A DNA stretch of 64,000 bases from Cyanobacteria bacterium TGS_CYA1 (GTDB lineage Bacteria > Cyanobacteriota > Vampirovibrionia > Obscuribacterales > Obscuribacteraceae). The DNA is taken from the NCBI GenBank assembly GCA_026129135.1, contig JAHCIQ010000001.1, positions 620,001 to 684,000 on the forward strand, given 5' to 3'. The notes beneath the pieces are model-generated. The model had not been told where the DNA came from and did not search any database. It saw only the letters and a program-made list of their open reading frames with translations. How positions within the stretch are numbered: position 1 is the stretch's first letter; every line of letters begins with the position of its first letter. A program made the translations under genes and the position numbers. This document shows, piece after piece, positions 8,519-17,300 of the stretch.

Positions 8519-8720
8519 ATTTTTTTTCTCATTTGTAAAGCAGGTATGCAGCCAGATTTGATTTGCCACATTCCTTATATAGGTTCGGCTGGGCATTTCG
8601 GCACACTGCGTTTTTGCGGACAAAGATTTGTCGAGATCGTCTGTAATACTGGGTTTCAATATGGTGGTCAATGCGATACAACTATGTGGTCGTCAAATTA
8701 CTCTCTTATGAGGTTTTTCA
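8519..8720. other. Divergent intergenic region between the met operon promoter and the OsmC gene
   Basis: About 200 bases with no convincing gene. The met operon promoter borders it on the left. On the right the OsmC gene has a GAGG ribosome site (8710-8713). A poly-T run (8520-8529) and a TATATA-like sequence (about 8577-8582) lie between, but I see no -35/-10 pair good enough to call for the rightward gene. Confidence 0.4.
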
Positions 8721-9158
8721 ATGAAACGTAAAGCATCTGCCGAATGGCAAAAGAACTTGAAAGAAGGCAAAGGCACAATCAGCACCGAGAGCAAAACTCT
8801 CGAAAATGCTCAATACAGCTTTAGCACCCGCTTTGAAGAAGGCAAAGGTACTAACCCTGAAGAATTGGTTGCAGCTGCTCATGCTGGTTGCTTCTCGATG
8901 GCTCTTTCGCACAAATTGTCCGAAGCTGGCCACACTCCTGACAGTGTAAAAACCACAGCCACAGTAACTCTCGAAAAACTCGAAGGTGGTTTTGAAGTCA
9001 CATCGATCAATCTCGAAGTAGACGCTCGCGTTCCTGGCGTAACCGAAGCCCAATTCAACGAATTGGCCGAAGCTGCTAAAACCGGCTGCCCTATTTCCAA
9101 ATTGATGAATACCAAAATCACAATGACCGCTAAGCTCGAAGCTCCAGCTAAAGCTTAG
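8721..9158 (+). CDS. OsmC-family peroxiredoxin (organic hydroperoxide reductase)
   Basis: A 145-residue member of the OsmC/Ohr family, which reduces organic hydroperoxides with two reactive cysteines. Both are present in their usual contexts: AAHAGCFSMAL (Cys57) and KTGCPISKLM (Cys123). The N-terminal WQKNLKEGKGTI and RFEEGKGTNPEELVAAAHAG are typical of the OsmC rather than the Ohr subgroup. Codon choice is strikingly uniform (CTC/GAA/GCT), suggesting high expression. GAGG lies 7 bases before the ATG, and a strong terminator follows, so it is probably a single-gene transcript. Confidence 0.9.
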   Translation: MKRKASAEWQKNLKEGKGTISTESKTLENAQYSFSTRFEEGKGTNPEELVAAAHAGCFSMALSHKLSEAGHTPDSVKTTATVTLEKLEGGFEVTSINLEVDARVPGVTEAQFNELAEAAKTGCPISKLMNTKITMTAKLEAPAKA

Positions 9159-9190
9159 TTTTAATCTGGTCAGATCTGAAAAGACAAACA

Positions 9191-9226
9191 GGCGGGCACT
9201 TTCGGGTGCTCGCCTTCTTTTCTCTT
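9191..9226 (+). terminator. Intrinsic terminator after the OsmC gene
   Basis: GGCGGGCAC (9191-9199) pairs with GTGCTCGCC (9206-9214) through nine pairs, one of them G-U, with a TTTCGG-type loop, followed by TTCTTTTCTCTT. It lies 32 bases after the OsmC stop codon. Confidence 0.85.
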
Positions 9227-9306
9227 GATAAGTCTTTTGTTTTGGACTGGCGGGTATATAAATTGAAGCCAGTCTTAACACTATTACTGATATGAGGCGA
9301 TTTTGT

Positions 9307-9579
9307 ATGTCAGACGAGAAAAGACGCAAAGAAATGGAGCGACAGGCTATCGAGCGCACTGAGCGTGAGCGAGCCGAGCGTCGACGTAAAGAGGAAGCCG
9401 AGCGCCGCAGACGAGATGAAGAGCAAGAGCGCTTTCGCTTGCAACAGCTGGTCATTCAAAAACAGCAAGCGGCCAAAAATGAAGAGCTGCTCGTGATGCA
9501 GAAGAAGAATGACGAAATGATGGACCAAATGGAGAAAAAGCAAAAGGAAGAAGGGCAGAATAACCCGCCTTCTGAATAA
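9307..9579 (+). CDS. Small highly charged coiled-coil protein
   Basis: A 90-residue protein made almost entirely of Glu, Arg, Lys and Gln (RRKEEAERRRRDEEQERF and the like), expected to be one long helix or coiled coil. I start it at ATG 9307 because GAGG (9294-9297) sits 9 bases upstream; an ATG at 9292 would put that site inside the gene. It ends NNPPSE. It lies just after the OsmC terminator and converges on the aquaporin gene with a 6-base gap. Function unknown; low-complexity composition gives no family. Confidence 0.55.
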   Translation: MSDEKRRKEMERQAIERTERERAERRRKEEAERRRRDEEQERFRLQQLVIQKQQAAKNEELLVMQKKNDEMMDQMEKKQKEEGQNNPPSE

Positions 9580-9585
9580 CTGGTC

Positions 9586-10317
9586 TTAATTCAAAGCTGA
9601 ACTGAATTCTCTTTGAGTCGGCAAAGGAAGAATTGGAACGATTTCTGCTTCTTTTGCCGATTTTTCTTTGACTTTGCTTTCGTTTAGCCAGCCAAACAAG
9701 AGCATGGCGGCGATTCCGCCAATAAATTGAAATGCAACAAAAGCAGGCACGTCACAGGCTCTTATGCCAGCGCCACTTTCTGTGAATATACGGGCGATTG
9801 TGACCGCGGGATTGGCAAAACAGGTGGACGAAGTGGCAAAAATTGCCCCTACTATATATAAGACCACGGCTTGAGGACCGACCGATGGTTTGTGCTTGGC
9901 AGTGGTCATGATAATTCCAATCAGACCAAAAGTTGCAAAAAGCTCGGCAATCCACTGTCCATAGCCCGTTCGCGCAGCAGTAGCGATTGAAACAGGTGCA
10001 AGTTCGAACATCAAATTGGCTGCAACTACGCCTGTGATTGCTCCGGTAATCTGGACCAGAACATAAGGCATTACCCATTTCCAGCTCATATTGCCTTGAG
10101 CCACCGTGAGCAACGTAACTACTGGATTGAAATGATTGGAATGCGCTTCAAACATAGTAATAAGCGCGTAAAGCATGCCGCCTACTGCGATTGCGACACA
10201 AAGCAAATTGACTGACTGATTGCTTGCATCGATATTGTTAACGAGCAAACCCGAGCCAATAACTGTGGCTAGAAGAAAGGCAGTGCCTAAAAATTCAGAA
10301 ACAAGCTTCTTCGTCAT
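9586..10317 (-). CDS. Aquaporin / MIP-family channel
   Basis: A 243-residue inner-membrane channel with six hydrophobic helices and the two half-helix loops of the MIP family: HFNPVVT (first NPA box, here NPV) and FANPAVTIAR (second NPA box, intact). The sequence style (EFLGTAFLLATVIGSG, GIRACDVPAFVAFQ) matches the bacterial aquaporins often found beside arsenic-resistance genes, though no ars gene is near. I prefer ATG 10317, which has GAGGG just upstream, over an ATG at 10356 that adds a charged N-terminus without a ribosome site. It may carry water, glycerol or metalloids; the altered first NPA box could affect selectivity. Confidence 0.88.
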   Translation of the reverse strand: MTKKLVSEFLGTAFLLATVIGSGLLVNNIDASNQSVNLLCVAIAVGGMLYALITMFEAHSNHFNPVVTLLTVAQGNMSWKWVMPYVLVQITGAITGVVAANLMFELAPVSIATAARTGYGQWIAELFATFGLIGIIMTTAKHKPSVGPQAVVLYIVGAIFATSSTCFANPAVTIARIFTESGAGIRACDVPAFVAFQFIGGIAAMLLFGWLNESKVKEKSAKEAEIVPILPLPTQREFSSALN

Positions 10318-10507
10318 ATTGCCCTCGTGTTGCAATTCGTACACAAAGTTACGCATCGTGAACGACTGTAAATTGTACTACGAAATGTATCGCTTGACAT
10401 CAAGAAGGGTAACGGAATCGCAACAATTTCAAGCGCGGTGCACTTGCTGAAACGCTGATGGCTAGCCGGTTTAAAGCTTTTTAATGAGAATGGATTTGAA
10501 CGCTTGT

Positions 10508-10525
10508 AGCACCACATTTGGTGCT
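10508..10525. other. Short perfect hairpin between the Lnt-like and aquaporin genes
   Basis: AGCACCA and TGGTGCT pair over seven bases around CATT. It lies 28 bases after the end of the Lnt-like gene in the leftward direction. No T-run follows on either strand, so it is at most a processing or weak termination site. The rest of the 236-base gap (10318-10553) holds nothing I can name. Confidence 0.35.
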
Positions 10526-10553
10526 CATAAAGAGATTCAACAAATCTGACAAT

Positions 10554-12044
10554 TCATCTGAACCACCAGGTGAACGGGGTGAGAACTTTGTCGAACTCGA
10601 CTTCTTGGCTTAAGGTGCATGACTTATCGAGCGGTGCCTGGCTCAATATATTTCCGTGCCAATCTATAAATGCACTTGGACCGATACTGGTTCCAAATAC
10701 AAAATATCGATGATTCTCGATTGCACGCATGGCGCATACCGCAAATGATTGTTCACCAAGCAATTTAGTTTGAAACCACATCGTGTTGCTGCAATCGACC
10801 AGAATATTGCCACCGGCGCGAATTCCTCTTGCTGCGATTTCAGGCGAAATCAATTCGCAACAAATAAGGGGGACGATTTTATTTTCTTTGCTAGAAAAAA
10901 GGGTGGTATCAAATCCGGTTTTATACCCTTCGCGCTTTGGTGTCAGAGTGCCGCACAAACCGCCAAAAGGTGAGTTCAAAATCCATCTGGGACTGTATTC
11001 TCCAAAGGGTACGAGCCATTGTTTACGGTAAACCTGCAAAGTGCTATCGTCACTCGAACTTACTCCAACCATACAGGCCGCGTTGTAGCATTTTTTATCT
11101 TGGTCTGAATCAAGCGCTCCCACTATCCAATCTTGATTGTTTTGTTTGGCTTTCAAATCCATGCTTTTGAAGACGCCGGGAAATTCACCGATTGAAATCG
11201 GCATCGACCATTCTGGCCAGATACAGACTCCGGGTGGACTTTGTCCAGCTAGTTTCATGTAGGTGTTCCAGTGATCCATACTGTTTATTTGATTGAAACC
11301 AAAATGAACATTGCCTTGCAATATGGTGAAATTTTGTTTGCTGTTTTTGTTTTTTTCCTGGCAGAGCCAAGAATTTTGTAAATGAAAATGACCGTATGCA
11401 ATTGCACCAAATACAATGGCTTGCAATACTAAGATGCTAGTAAACATCGATGTTCTATCGGCGAAAGCAAGGAAGTTACGTTCCTTTTTAGAAATGCTCA
11501 CAAAGAGCGAAGCAACAACTACATTGGACATAACCAAAATGGCACTTATACCAATTCCTCCTATAAGCGAAGCAATCTGGGCAAAAGACAAAAATGCGCA
11601 TTGCGAATATTCAAGTAAGCTCCATGGCATAGCAAGGGAGGCCTGACTGTTCCCCAGTTTGTTGAATATAAGTATCCATAAGAGTGGCAGAACAATGACT
11701 GAGGGAAAACGCCATCCTTTTTTGTTTTTGACTGTTAGAACGCCGCCGGTAAGGGGAATCCAACGCATCAAGAAAGCGAAGGTGCCAAAAAGAACACCTT
11801 GTTGCAGAGAGTACAAAATCCAGACACTCGCGTTTGCCACCATATATAGTGAGTGCAGGTTTTCCGGCCAGACAAAGCGACTGAATTGCAAAATCCAGAT
11901 AACGTAAACAAGATTGTAAGCATAACCAAACATCAAGCCTCTAAAAAATGCTTGAGGCGGATAACCTGTATTGCTAATTGAGATAAGTAAAGGCACTAAT
12001 CCCACCCAGGCTAAATACCACTGGTCGAAACCAGGTGCAGTCAA
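10554..12044 (-). CDS. lnt: Apolipoprotein N-acyltransferase-like protein
   Basis: An inner-membrane protein with five or more hydrophobic segments in residues 1-215 and a C-terminal nitrilase-like domain (about 235-480), the Lnt layout. Lnt transfers an acyl chain from phospholipid to the N-terminal Cys of lipoproteins. The catalytic Glu is likely in WPEWS, the Lys in YRKQWLVPFGEYSP and the Cys in PLICCELISPE; RAIENHRYFVFGTSIGPSAFID is also typical. The start is uncertain. TTG at 12044 is the only ordinary start codon, but the frame stays open upstream and encodes KAWSLLAFCGAILGL, the normal first membrane helix. Third gene of the leftward GH3 operon. Confidence 0.8.
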   Translation of the reverse strand: MTAPGFDQWYLAWVGLVPLLISISNTGYPPQAFFRGLMFGYAYNLVYVIWILQFSRFVWPENLHSLYMVANASVWILYSLQQGVLFGTFAFLMRWIPLTGGVLTVKNKKGWRFPSVIVLPLLWILIFNKLGNSQASLAMPWSLLEYSQCAFLSFAQIASLIGGIGISAILVMSNVVVASLFVSISKKERNFLAFADRTSMFTSILVLQAIVFGAIAYGHFHLQNSWLCQEKNKNSKQNFTILQGNVHFGFNQINSMDHWNTYMKLAGQSPPGVCIWPEWSMPISIGEFPGVFKSMDLKAKQNNQDWIVGALDSDQDKKCYNAACMVGVSSSDDSTLQVYRKQWLVPFGEYSPRWILNSPFGGLCGTLTPKREGYKTGFDTTLFSSKENKIVPLICCELISPEIAARGIRAGGNILVDCSNTMWFQTKLLGEQSFAVCAMRAIENHRYFVFGTSIGPSAFIDWHGNILSQAPLDKSCTLSQEVEFDKVLTPFTWWFR

Positions 12045-12115
12045 ACCAAGGATAGCTCCGCAAAAAGCGAGTAAACTCCAGGCTTTCAGTTCTTGTTCGA
12101 AATAAGCTTTGTCTC

Positions 12116-12571
12116 TTACGATTGGCTTTGCCCGCGGGATTTTACTTTACGTTCAATTATAGCGATTGTGCCAAAGAGACCACAAAGTGCAATTAAATTC
12201 ATCGAGCCAGGCATCCTATCTAAATTGTCCGGATAAGCAATGAGGCTCAATGCCGCAACCATACAGCCATAAGCAAGCGCTTTTGATTTCGTCTGACCGA
12301 ACCATTTGAAAATTTCGCTCACCCAAAATGCGTTCCAGAAAATATATACAAAAGGTATCAATGAACCAAGCATAGAGTCGCCTGGGTCGAATGGATAACT
12401 GTTGTCAATTTTTCGCATACGCAAATGTATTTGCAACACGAGAAAGCTCCAGTAAAGATAGGCGAGAATTGAAAAGGAGATGGTAAATGGGTTGGAATAT
12501 TCAACACCATATAAAATGGCCGCAAGAGCCGAGAGTGCCACGAGAAAAAAGCCAGGCCAGCAATTGTTCAT
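12116..12571 (-). CDS. Small polytopic membrane protein of unknown function
   Basis: A 151-residue protein with four or five hydrophobic segments (about 5-23, 27-47, 68-85, 97-112, 122-138) and a short basic C-terminus. The central YPFDPGDSMLGSLIPFVYIFWNAFW-type region is rich in aromatics, recalling small DUF4328/DUF4234-like membrane proteins, but I do not recognise the family. Its ATG overlaps the stop codon of the GH3 gene by 4 bases, so it is translationally coupled. The Lnt-like frame follows 71 bases on, or overlaps closely if the true start is upstream. Confidence 0.65.
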   Translation of the reverse strand: MNNCWPGFFLVALSALAAILYGVEYSNPFTISFSILAYLYWSFLVLQIHLRMRKIDNSYPFDPGDSMLGSLIPFVYIFWNAFWVSEIFKWFGQTKSKALAYGCMVAALSLIAYPDNLDRMPGSMNLIALCGLFGTIAIIERKVKSRGQSQS

Positions 12572-14250
12572 CCACTGATTGTAACAGGCATCAAACCTTC
12601 AGATAGGAATTGCGCGATATCTGGTTTTGGATTTAAATGACTTACTTTTATTTGTATGTCTGGCGTGCCTTGAGCGCTCAGATGCAAACGCAATTTTTCG
12701 TAGACGCCGGCTTTGATCTGGTGGCACGTAACAGGGCTCAGTCTTGTGGAAAAACGTTTTTCTTCGTATTCGATATTCAATCGACCAAGTTCAAAGTCAA
12801 GCATTTTGGCGATTTTATCTTGAGACAAAATCGAGTTTGGATCGTTCAATTCACAAAGTAGTCTGTAGTGTGGCTCTGGCTTGAACTCAGGAATGAGAGT
12901 AAAAAAGCGAACAGATAGATTGAGCTCGTCTGTCACCTTTTTCATCGCCTGGGTGACATGGCTTTCAGTCAATTTTTCGCCCGTGAAGGAATGTACATTT
13001 CCGCCTTTGTGCTGAAATTCGATTAGTGGAGCGTTGTTGTGTTTTCCAGTAACTTTAACTACATCGTTTATGTTGTACCGATAAAGACCACCAGAGGTAG
13101 TGAATAAGACAAAATAATTTTGATTGACTTCAAGCTCATCGGCTAAAAGTACGGATGGATTTGGAGAGTCAATTTCACTTTCTGGAATGAATTCAAAAAA
13201 GTGAGAATTGAGCGCGAGTATTTGTTTGTCCGCCGATAAAACCGCAGTGCCTCTGCCTTCACTTGCACAATAACTGATATCGCAAACTGGAACATCACCA
13301 AGAGTCTGGGGAAAATCATTGAGATAAAATCCAGCAGCACCTTTTGTCCAGCAAGTAATCAAAGCCAGATCTTTCCAAATGGTGTCAGGCTTGAATTGCC
13401 CTTTGCGCAATAGCATTTCCAGTTCATCCGCGCGTGCTTTGTCTTTGCGCAAATGCCCATTTTTGCCCAGTGCCATTTTTATTGAAGCTGGAAGCGGAGT
13501 CGGCGGATTTATCTCTCCGTCTCTTATATCTTTGATTAGCGATTGTGCAAACGTATTGAGTCTTCGGCAGAGCAAATTGATTGTCGAAGGGTTGGGTGTA
13601 TAAAAAATTGATATCGGTGAAGCGAGTCCAATTCTGAGAAATGTATAATATCTCGACTCGTAATCGTCTATGAGAGCGACTTCATATGGGGTCGCGCATA
13701 TGTATTTCTTAACAACAGCCGACTCACTTTGATAGATTGCTCCAGATATTGCACCGTACGCAACGCCGGTAGATAGCCTTCCCTGGCAGGCGCTGGAGAA
13801 CATTGTGAGTGCTTTACCGGCTGCAATTCCTGGATAATTTTTAAATAAGTGATGACCAGAAACTATCGAAGCCTCTCGGTACTCTTTCATAAAAGACTTC
13901 GTAACCGGAATGTATTTGGCTTTGCCAGTGGTTCCGCTCGTTGTGGCGAACATAAATGGATCTTCGGCGGTTAGTATATTCCCGGACCCAGCCATCATGT
14001 TTTCCACATATGGTCTGAAGGATTCGTAATCTCGAATAGGTACGTTTTTGGCAAAGTCAGTCTCAGTTTTGATTTGGGCGAAATTGTGCTCACGTCCAAA
14101 CTGAGTAGATTGGTTTTTTTTCAAGATTGCCAAAAGCCGCCTGAGTTGGGCTTCTCTGGGCGATTTGCTGGCATCGTCCAGGGCTTTGACCGTAGGCTTC
14201 ACAAGTGAGCTATAAGTCGAATAAAGGGCTTGGTTCAGTTGAAATTTCAT
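12568..14250 (-). CDS. GH3-family acyl-adenylating enzyme
   Basis: A 560-residue member of the GH3 (auxin-responsive) branch of the adenylate-forming superfamily. GH3 enzymes activate a carboxylic acid with ATP and usually join it to an amino acid. Visible motifs: the phosphate loop TTSGTTGKAKYIPVT (about 107-121), DISYCASEGRGTAV (about 328-341) and GGLYRYNINDVVKVTG (about 383-400). No signal peptide is seen. It heads a leftward operon with a membrane protein and an Lnt-like acyltransferase, divergent from the large lipid/polyketide synthase operon, so it may act on the synthase product; that link is inference. Substrates unknown. Confidence 0.85.
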   Translation of the reverse strand: MKFQLNQALYSTYSSLVKPTVKALDDASKSPREAQLRRLLAILKKNQSTQFGREHNFAQIKTETDFAKNVPIRDYESFRPYVENMMAGSGNILTAEDPFMFATTSGTTGKAKYIPVTKSFMKEYREASIVSGHHLFKNYPGIAAGKALTMFSSACQGRLSTGVAYGAISGAIYQSESAVVKKYICATPYEVALIDDYESRYYTFLRIGLASPISIFYTPNPSTINLLCRRLNTFAQSLIKDIRDGEINPPTPLPASIKMALGKNGHLRKDKARADELEMLLRKGQFKPDTIWKDLALITCWTKGAAGFYLNDFPQTLGDVPVCDISYCASEGRGTAVLSADKQILALNSHFFEFIPESEIDSPNPSVLLADELEVNQNYFVLFTTSGGLYRYNINDVVKVTGKHNNAPLIEFQHKGGNVHSFTGEKLTESHVTQAMKKVTDELNLSVRFFTLIPEFKPEPHYRLLCELNDPNSILSQDKIAKMLDFELGRLNIEYEEKRFSTRLSPVTCHQIKAGVYEKLRLHLSAQGTPDIQIKVSHLNPKPDIAQFLSEGLMPVTISG

Positions 14251-14361
14251 CTCGAGTGCTGAGAATTATATATTTAAAACCTCTCGATAAAACCTCTTCA
14301 ATGGCACAAGAAGAGAAAGATAATAAACTCTTGGCAGGATTACAGATTTTGGGAGACCCCG
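14251..14361. promoter_or_regulatory. Divergent promoter region of the GH3 and synthase operons
   Basis: This 111-base gap must hold promoters for both operons. It is AT-rich (TATATATTTAAA near 14268-14278; GATAAT near 14319). No clear -35 pairs with these, so I do not assign individual promoters. GGGAG, 7 bases before the ATG at 14362, is a good ribosome site for the synthase. Confidence 0.35.
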
Positions 14362-17300
14362 ATGGCGGCTTTGCGTTTTGTAGTTTTGGCACCTTCTAAA
14401 ACTTTCGGTACTGCACACAAGCCAGCACTGGCTATAGCAGCGGCCAAAGCTGGTGCTATAGGTGTGCTCGATTTAGAAGGGAGCGCCACCGAGAATATCT
14501 CGCAGTCAATCAATCTTTGTTTTAAAGCTGCTCCTCGTGCCGATTTCGGCATAAGATGCAGAGTAGGCGAACTGGGATTTTACCTGGATGACCTGAGTCC
14601 TGAACTTGAATTGGGTCTAGTCATTTTGTGTGCCGGACCAAATGGGTATCAGAAAAAAGAACTGAAAGACGCAATAGCGAAGGCTCAGTCCAAAGCGAGT
14701 CTGGTAGCTGTTGAAGCAGTTAGTCTTGAGGAAGCATTGATGGCTGAAGCCAACAAATGCAATATCGTCATTCTCAAAGGCAACGAATCGCCTGGTCGAG
14801 TTTCTCAAACAACCAGTTTTGTATTGCTGCAAGAGGCAATGTCCAAACTCAATTCTCCTGTGTGGGTGCGAGGTGGCGTGGGCAGGCATACCGCCAGAGC
14901 GTTGAGCGTCGCTGGCGTTGCAGGATGCGTGCTCGATAACCAGCTCTATATGGCTCGCGATTCTTTCGTGGACGAAGCGCACAAACGCTTTATCGCCCAA
15001 ATGGATGGCACCGAAAGCGAAGAAATTTGCGATTCGGTTGGCGAAATCCAGCGCGGAGTACCAGGCAAGAGTGGCGAATTACTTGCTTTAGGACAGGATG
15101 CCTCTTTTGCATCTTCATTGAGTCGGGACGGAGTAAGTGTAGCTGGAATAATTGAAATACTTGCTCAAGCATCGAATTCGGATAATTCTGAAGTCTTGCG
15201 CAGTGACTCTCCACTTGCCAAAGCGCATAAAACCACTTATCCAATTGTGCAGGGTGCAATGACTCGCGTGAGCGATAATGCCGACTTTGCTCTTTGTGTA
15301 GCCAAAGAAGGTGCTCTACCATTTCTGGCTCTGTCTTTGATGCGTGGCGCTGAAGTCGAGACTTTACTTGCTAGCACCAAGAAGAAATGTGGCGATCTTT
15401 CGTGGGGAGTCGGCATCCTTGGATTTGCGCCCACTCAGTTGCGCGAAGAACAAGTAGCTTCAATTCTCAAGCACAAACCTCCATTTGCTTTGATTGCTGG
15501 TGGAAGACCCGATCAGGCAAAACATTTCGAAGACAATGGCATAACCACTTATTTGCATGTGCCATCGCCCGCGATACTGTCTAGTTTCCTCGAAGCTGGA
15601 GCCAAACATTTCGTATTTGAAGGACGTGAATGTGGTGGTCACGTTGGACCACGTTCGAGTTTCGTTTTGTGGGAACAAATGATTGATGTTTTGCTCAATG
15701 CCTTGAGCAACGCAAGAAACGCCGCGGAGTATCAAATACTTTTTGCTGGCGGAATTCATGATGACTTGTCGGCCGCCATGACATGCGCTATGGCTGCGCC
15801 ACTCACCAAGCTTGGTGTAAGAGTAGGATTTCTGCTTGGCACCGCGTATCTATTCACTCGCGAAGCTGTCAGCAGTGGCGCCATCGTCGAGCGCTTTCAG
15901 AAAGAAGCGATCAAATGCGATAAGACTGTTATTTTGCAATCTGGTCCCGGTCATGCCATTCGTTGCATCGAGTCGCCATATAAAGATGAATTCGAAAAGC
16001 GCAAACAAGACATGCACGACGCCAAACGTCCGTCTCAAGAAGTAAAAGAACAACTCGAGATGATGCACATGGGCAGACTGCGCATAGCAAGCAAAGGCAT
16101 CACTCGTGATGGCTCACAACTTGCAAACGTTGACGAGCGAAGACAGTGGACCGAAGGCATGTATATGATCGGCCAGGTAGCTTCGATGCACGATAAAGTG
16201 CTTTCGATAAAAGAGCTGCATCAAAAAGTTTCAGATGGCGGAGCTGATTTGCTCAGCCAATCATGCGCTTCTATTAAAGAAAATGTCATTGTGGAAAGTC
16301 CCGCTTCCGAGCCAGTGGCAATCGTGGGTATGTCGTGCTTCTTGCCAGAGGCAAATGACATCGAAACTTTCTGGTCCAATATTTTGAATAAAGTCGACAC
16401 TATAAAGGAAGTGCCTTCTTCCCACTTTGAATGGCGCGAACTTTATGACCCAAACCCATTTGCGCCAGAAAAGGCGGTTTCTAAGTGGGGAGGGTTCCTT
16501 GGTGAAGTGGTCTTCGACGCCGCCGCCTATGGCATTCCGCCGAACAGTCTGGCTTCTATAGACCCCATGCAATTGCTCACGCTCGAGTGCGTGCGTCATG
16601 CTTTGAGCGATGCTGGTTACGATAAGCGTCGTTTTGCTCGTGAGCAAACATCGGTCATTGTCGCGAATGCAGGTCACGGACCAATGGGTTCGCTTTATCT
16701 CACCCGCACAATGCTTTCCTGGAAGCTCGCTTTCTTAGACGAAGAGACCAAACAATACATATATAGCCAATTGCCCGACTGGTCTGAAGACGCCCTTGCT
16801 GGATATTTAGGAAACGTAGCTGCTGGGCGTGTTTCGAACAGATTCGACCTTGGTGGTATCAATTTCAGCATCGATGCTGCCTGTGCTTCATCGCTTGCAG
16901 CCTTGCACTCTGCTATGGCAACTTTGCGCACACGCGAAAGCGATATGGTAATTCTCGGCTCGGTCGATACCCATAACCAACCTATAGACTATGTCAATTT
17001 CAGCAAGACACACGCTTTGTCTCCCAGAGGAAGATGTCGCACATTCGACTCTACTGCAGACGGGATTGTTTTGGGCGAAGGCATCGGCGTTGTCCTTCTA
17101 AAACGACTGGCTGATGCAGAACGTGATGGCGACAAGATTTACGCTGTCATAAAAGGAATCGGCGGATCCAGTGACGGCAAAGATTTGAGCTTGACTGCTC
17201 CACGCCCAGCTGGACAAATGCAAGCACTCAATCGTGCTTACAAAGACGCAGGAATTTCGCCTTCGTCTGTAGGACTGGTCGAAGCGCACGGTACTGGCAC

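Noticed and set aside
8546..8731. Small rightward frame in the gap before the OsmC gene
   Set aside because: No ribosome site, no family features, and it runs into the OsmC start in another frame.
8718..9455. Leftward 245-codon frame opposite the OsmC and charged-protein genes
   Set aside because: The low-complexity Arg/Ser composition is the mirror of biased codons; it crosses a strong terminator and has no family features.
10508..10525. Hairpin as a terminator for the Lnt-like gene
   Set aside because: No run of T follows the stem on either strand.
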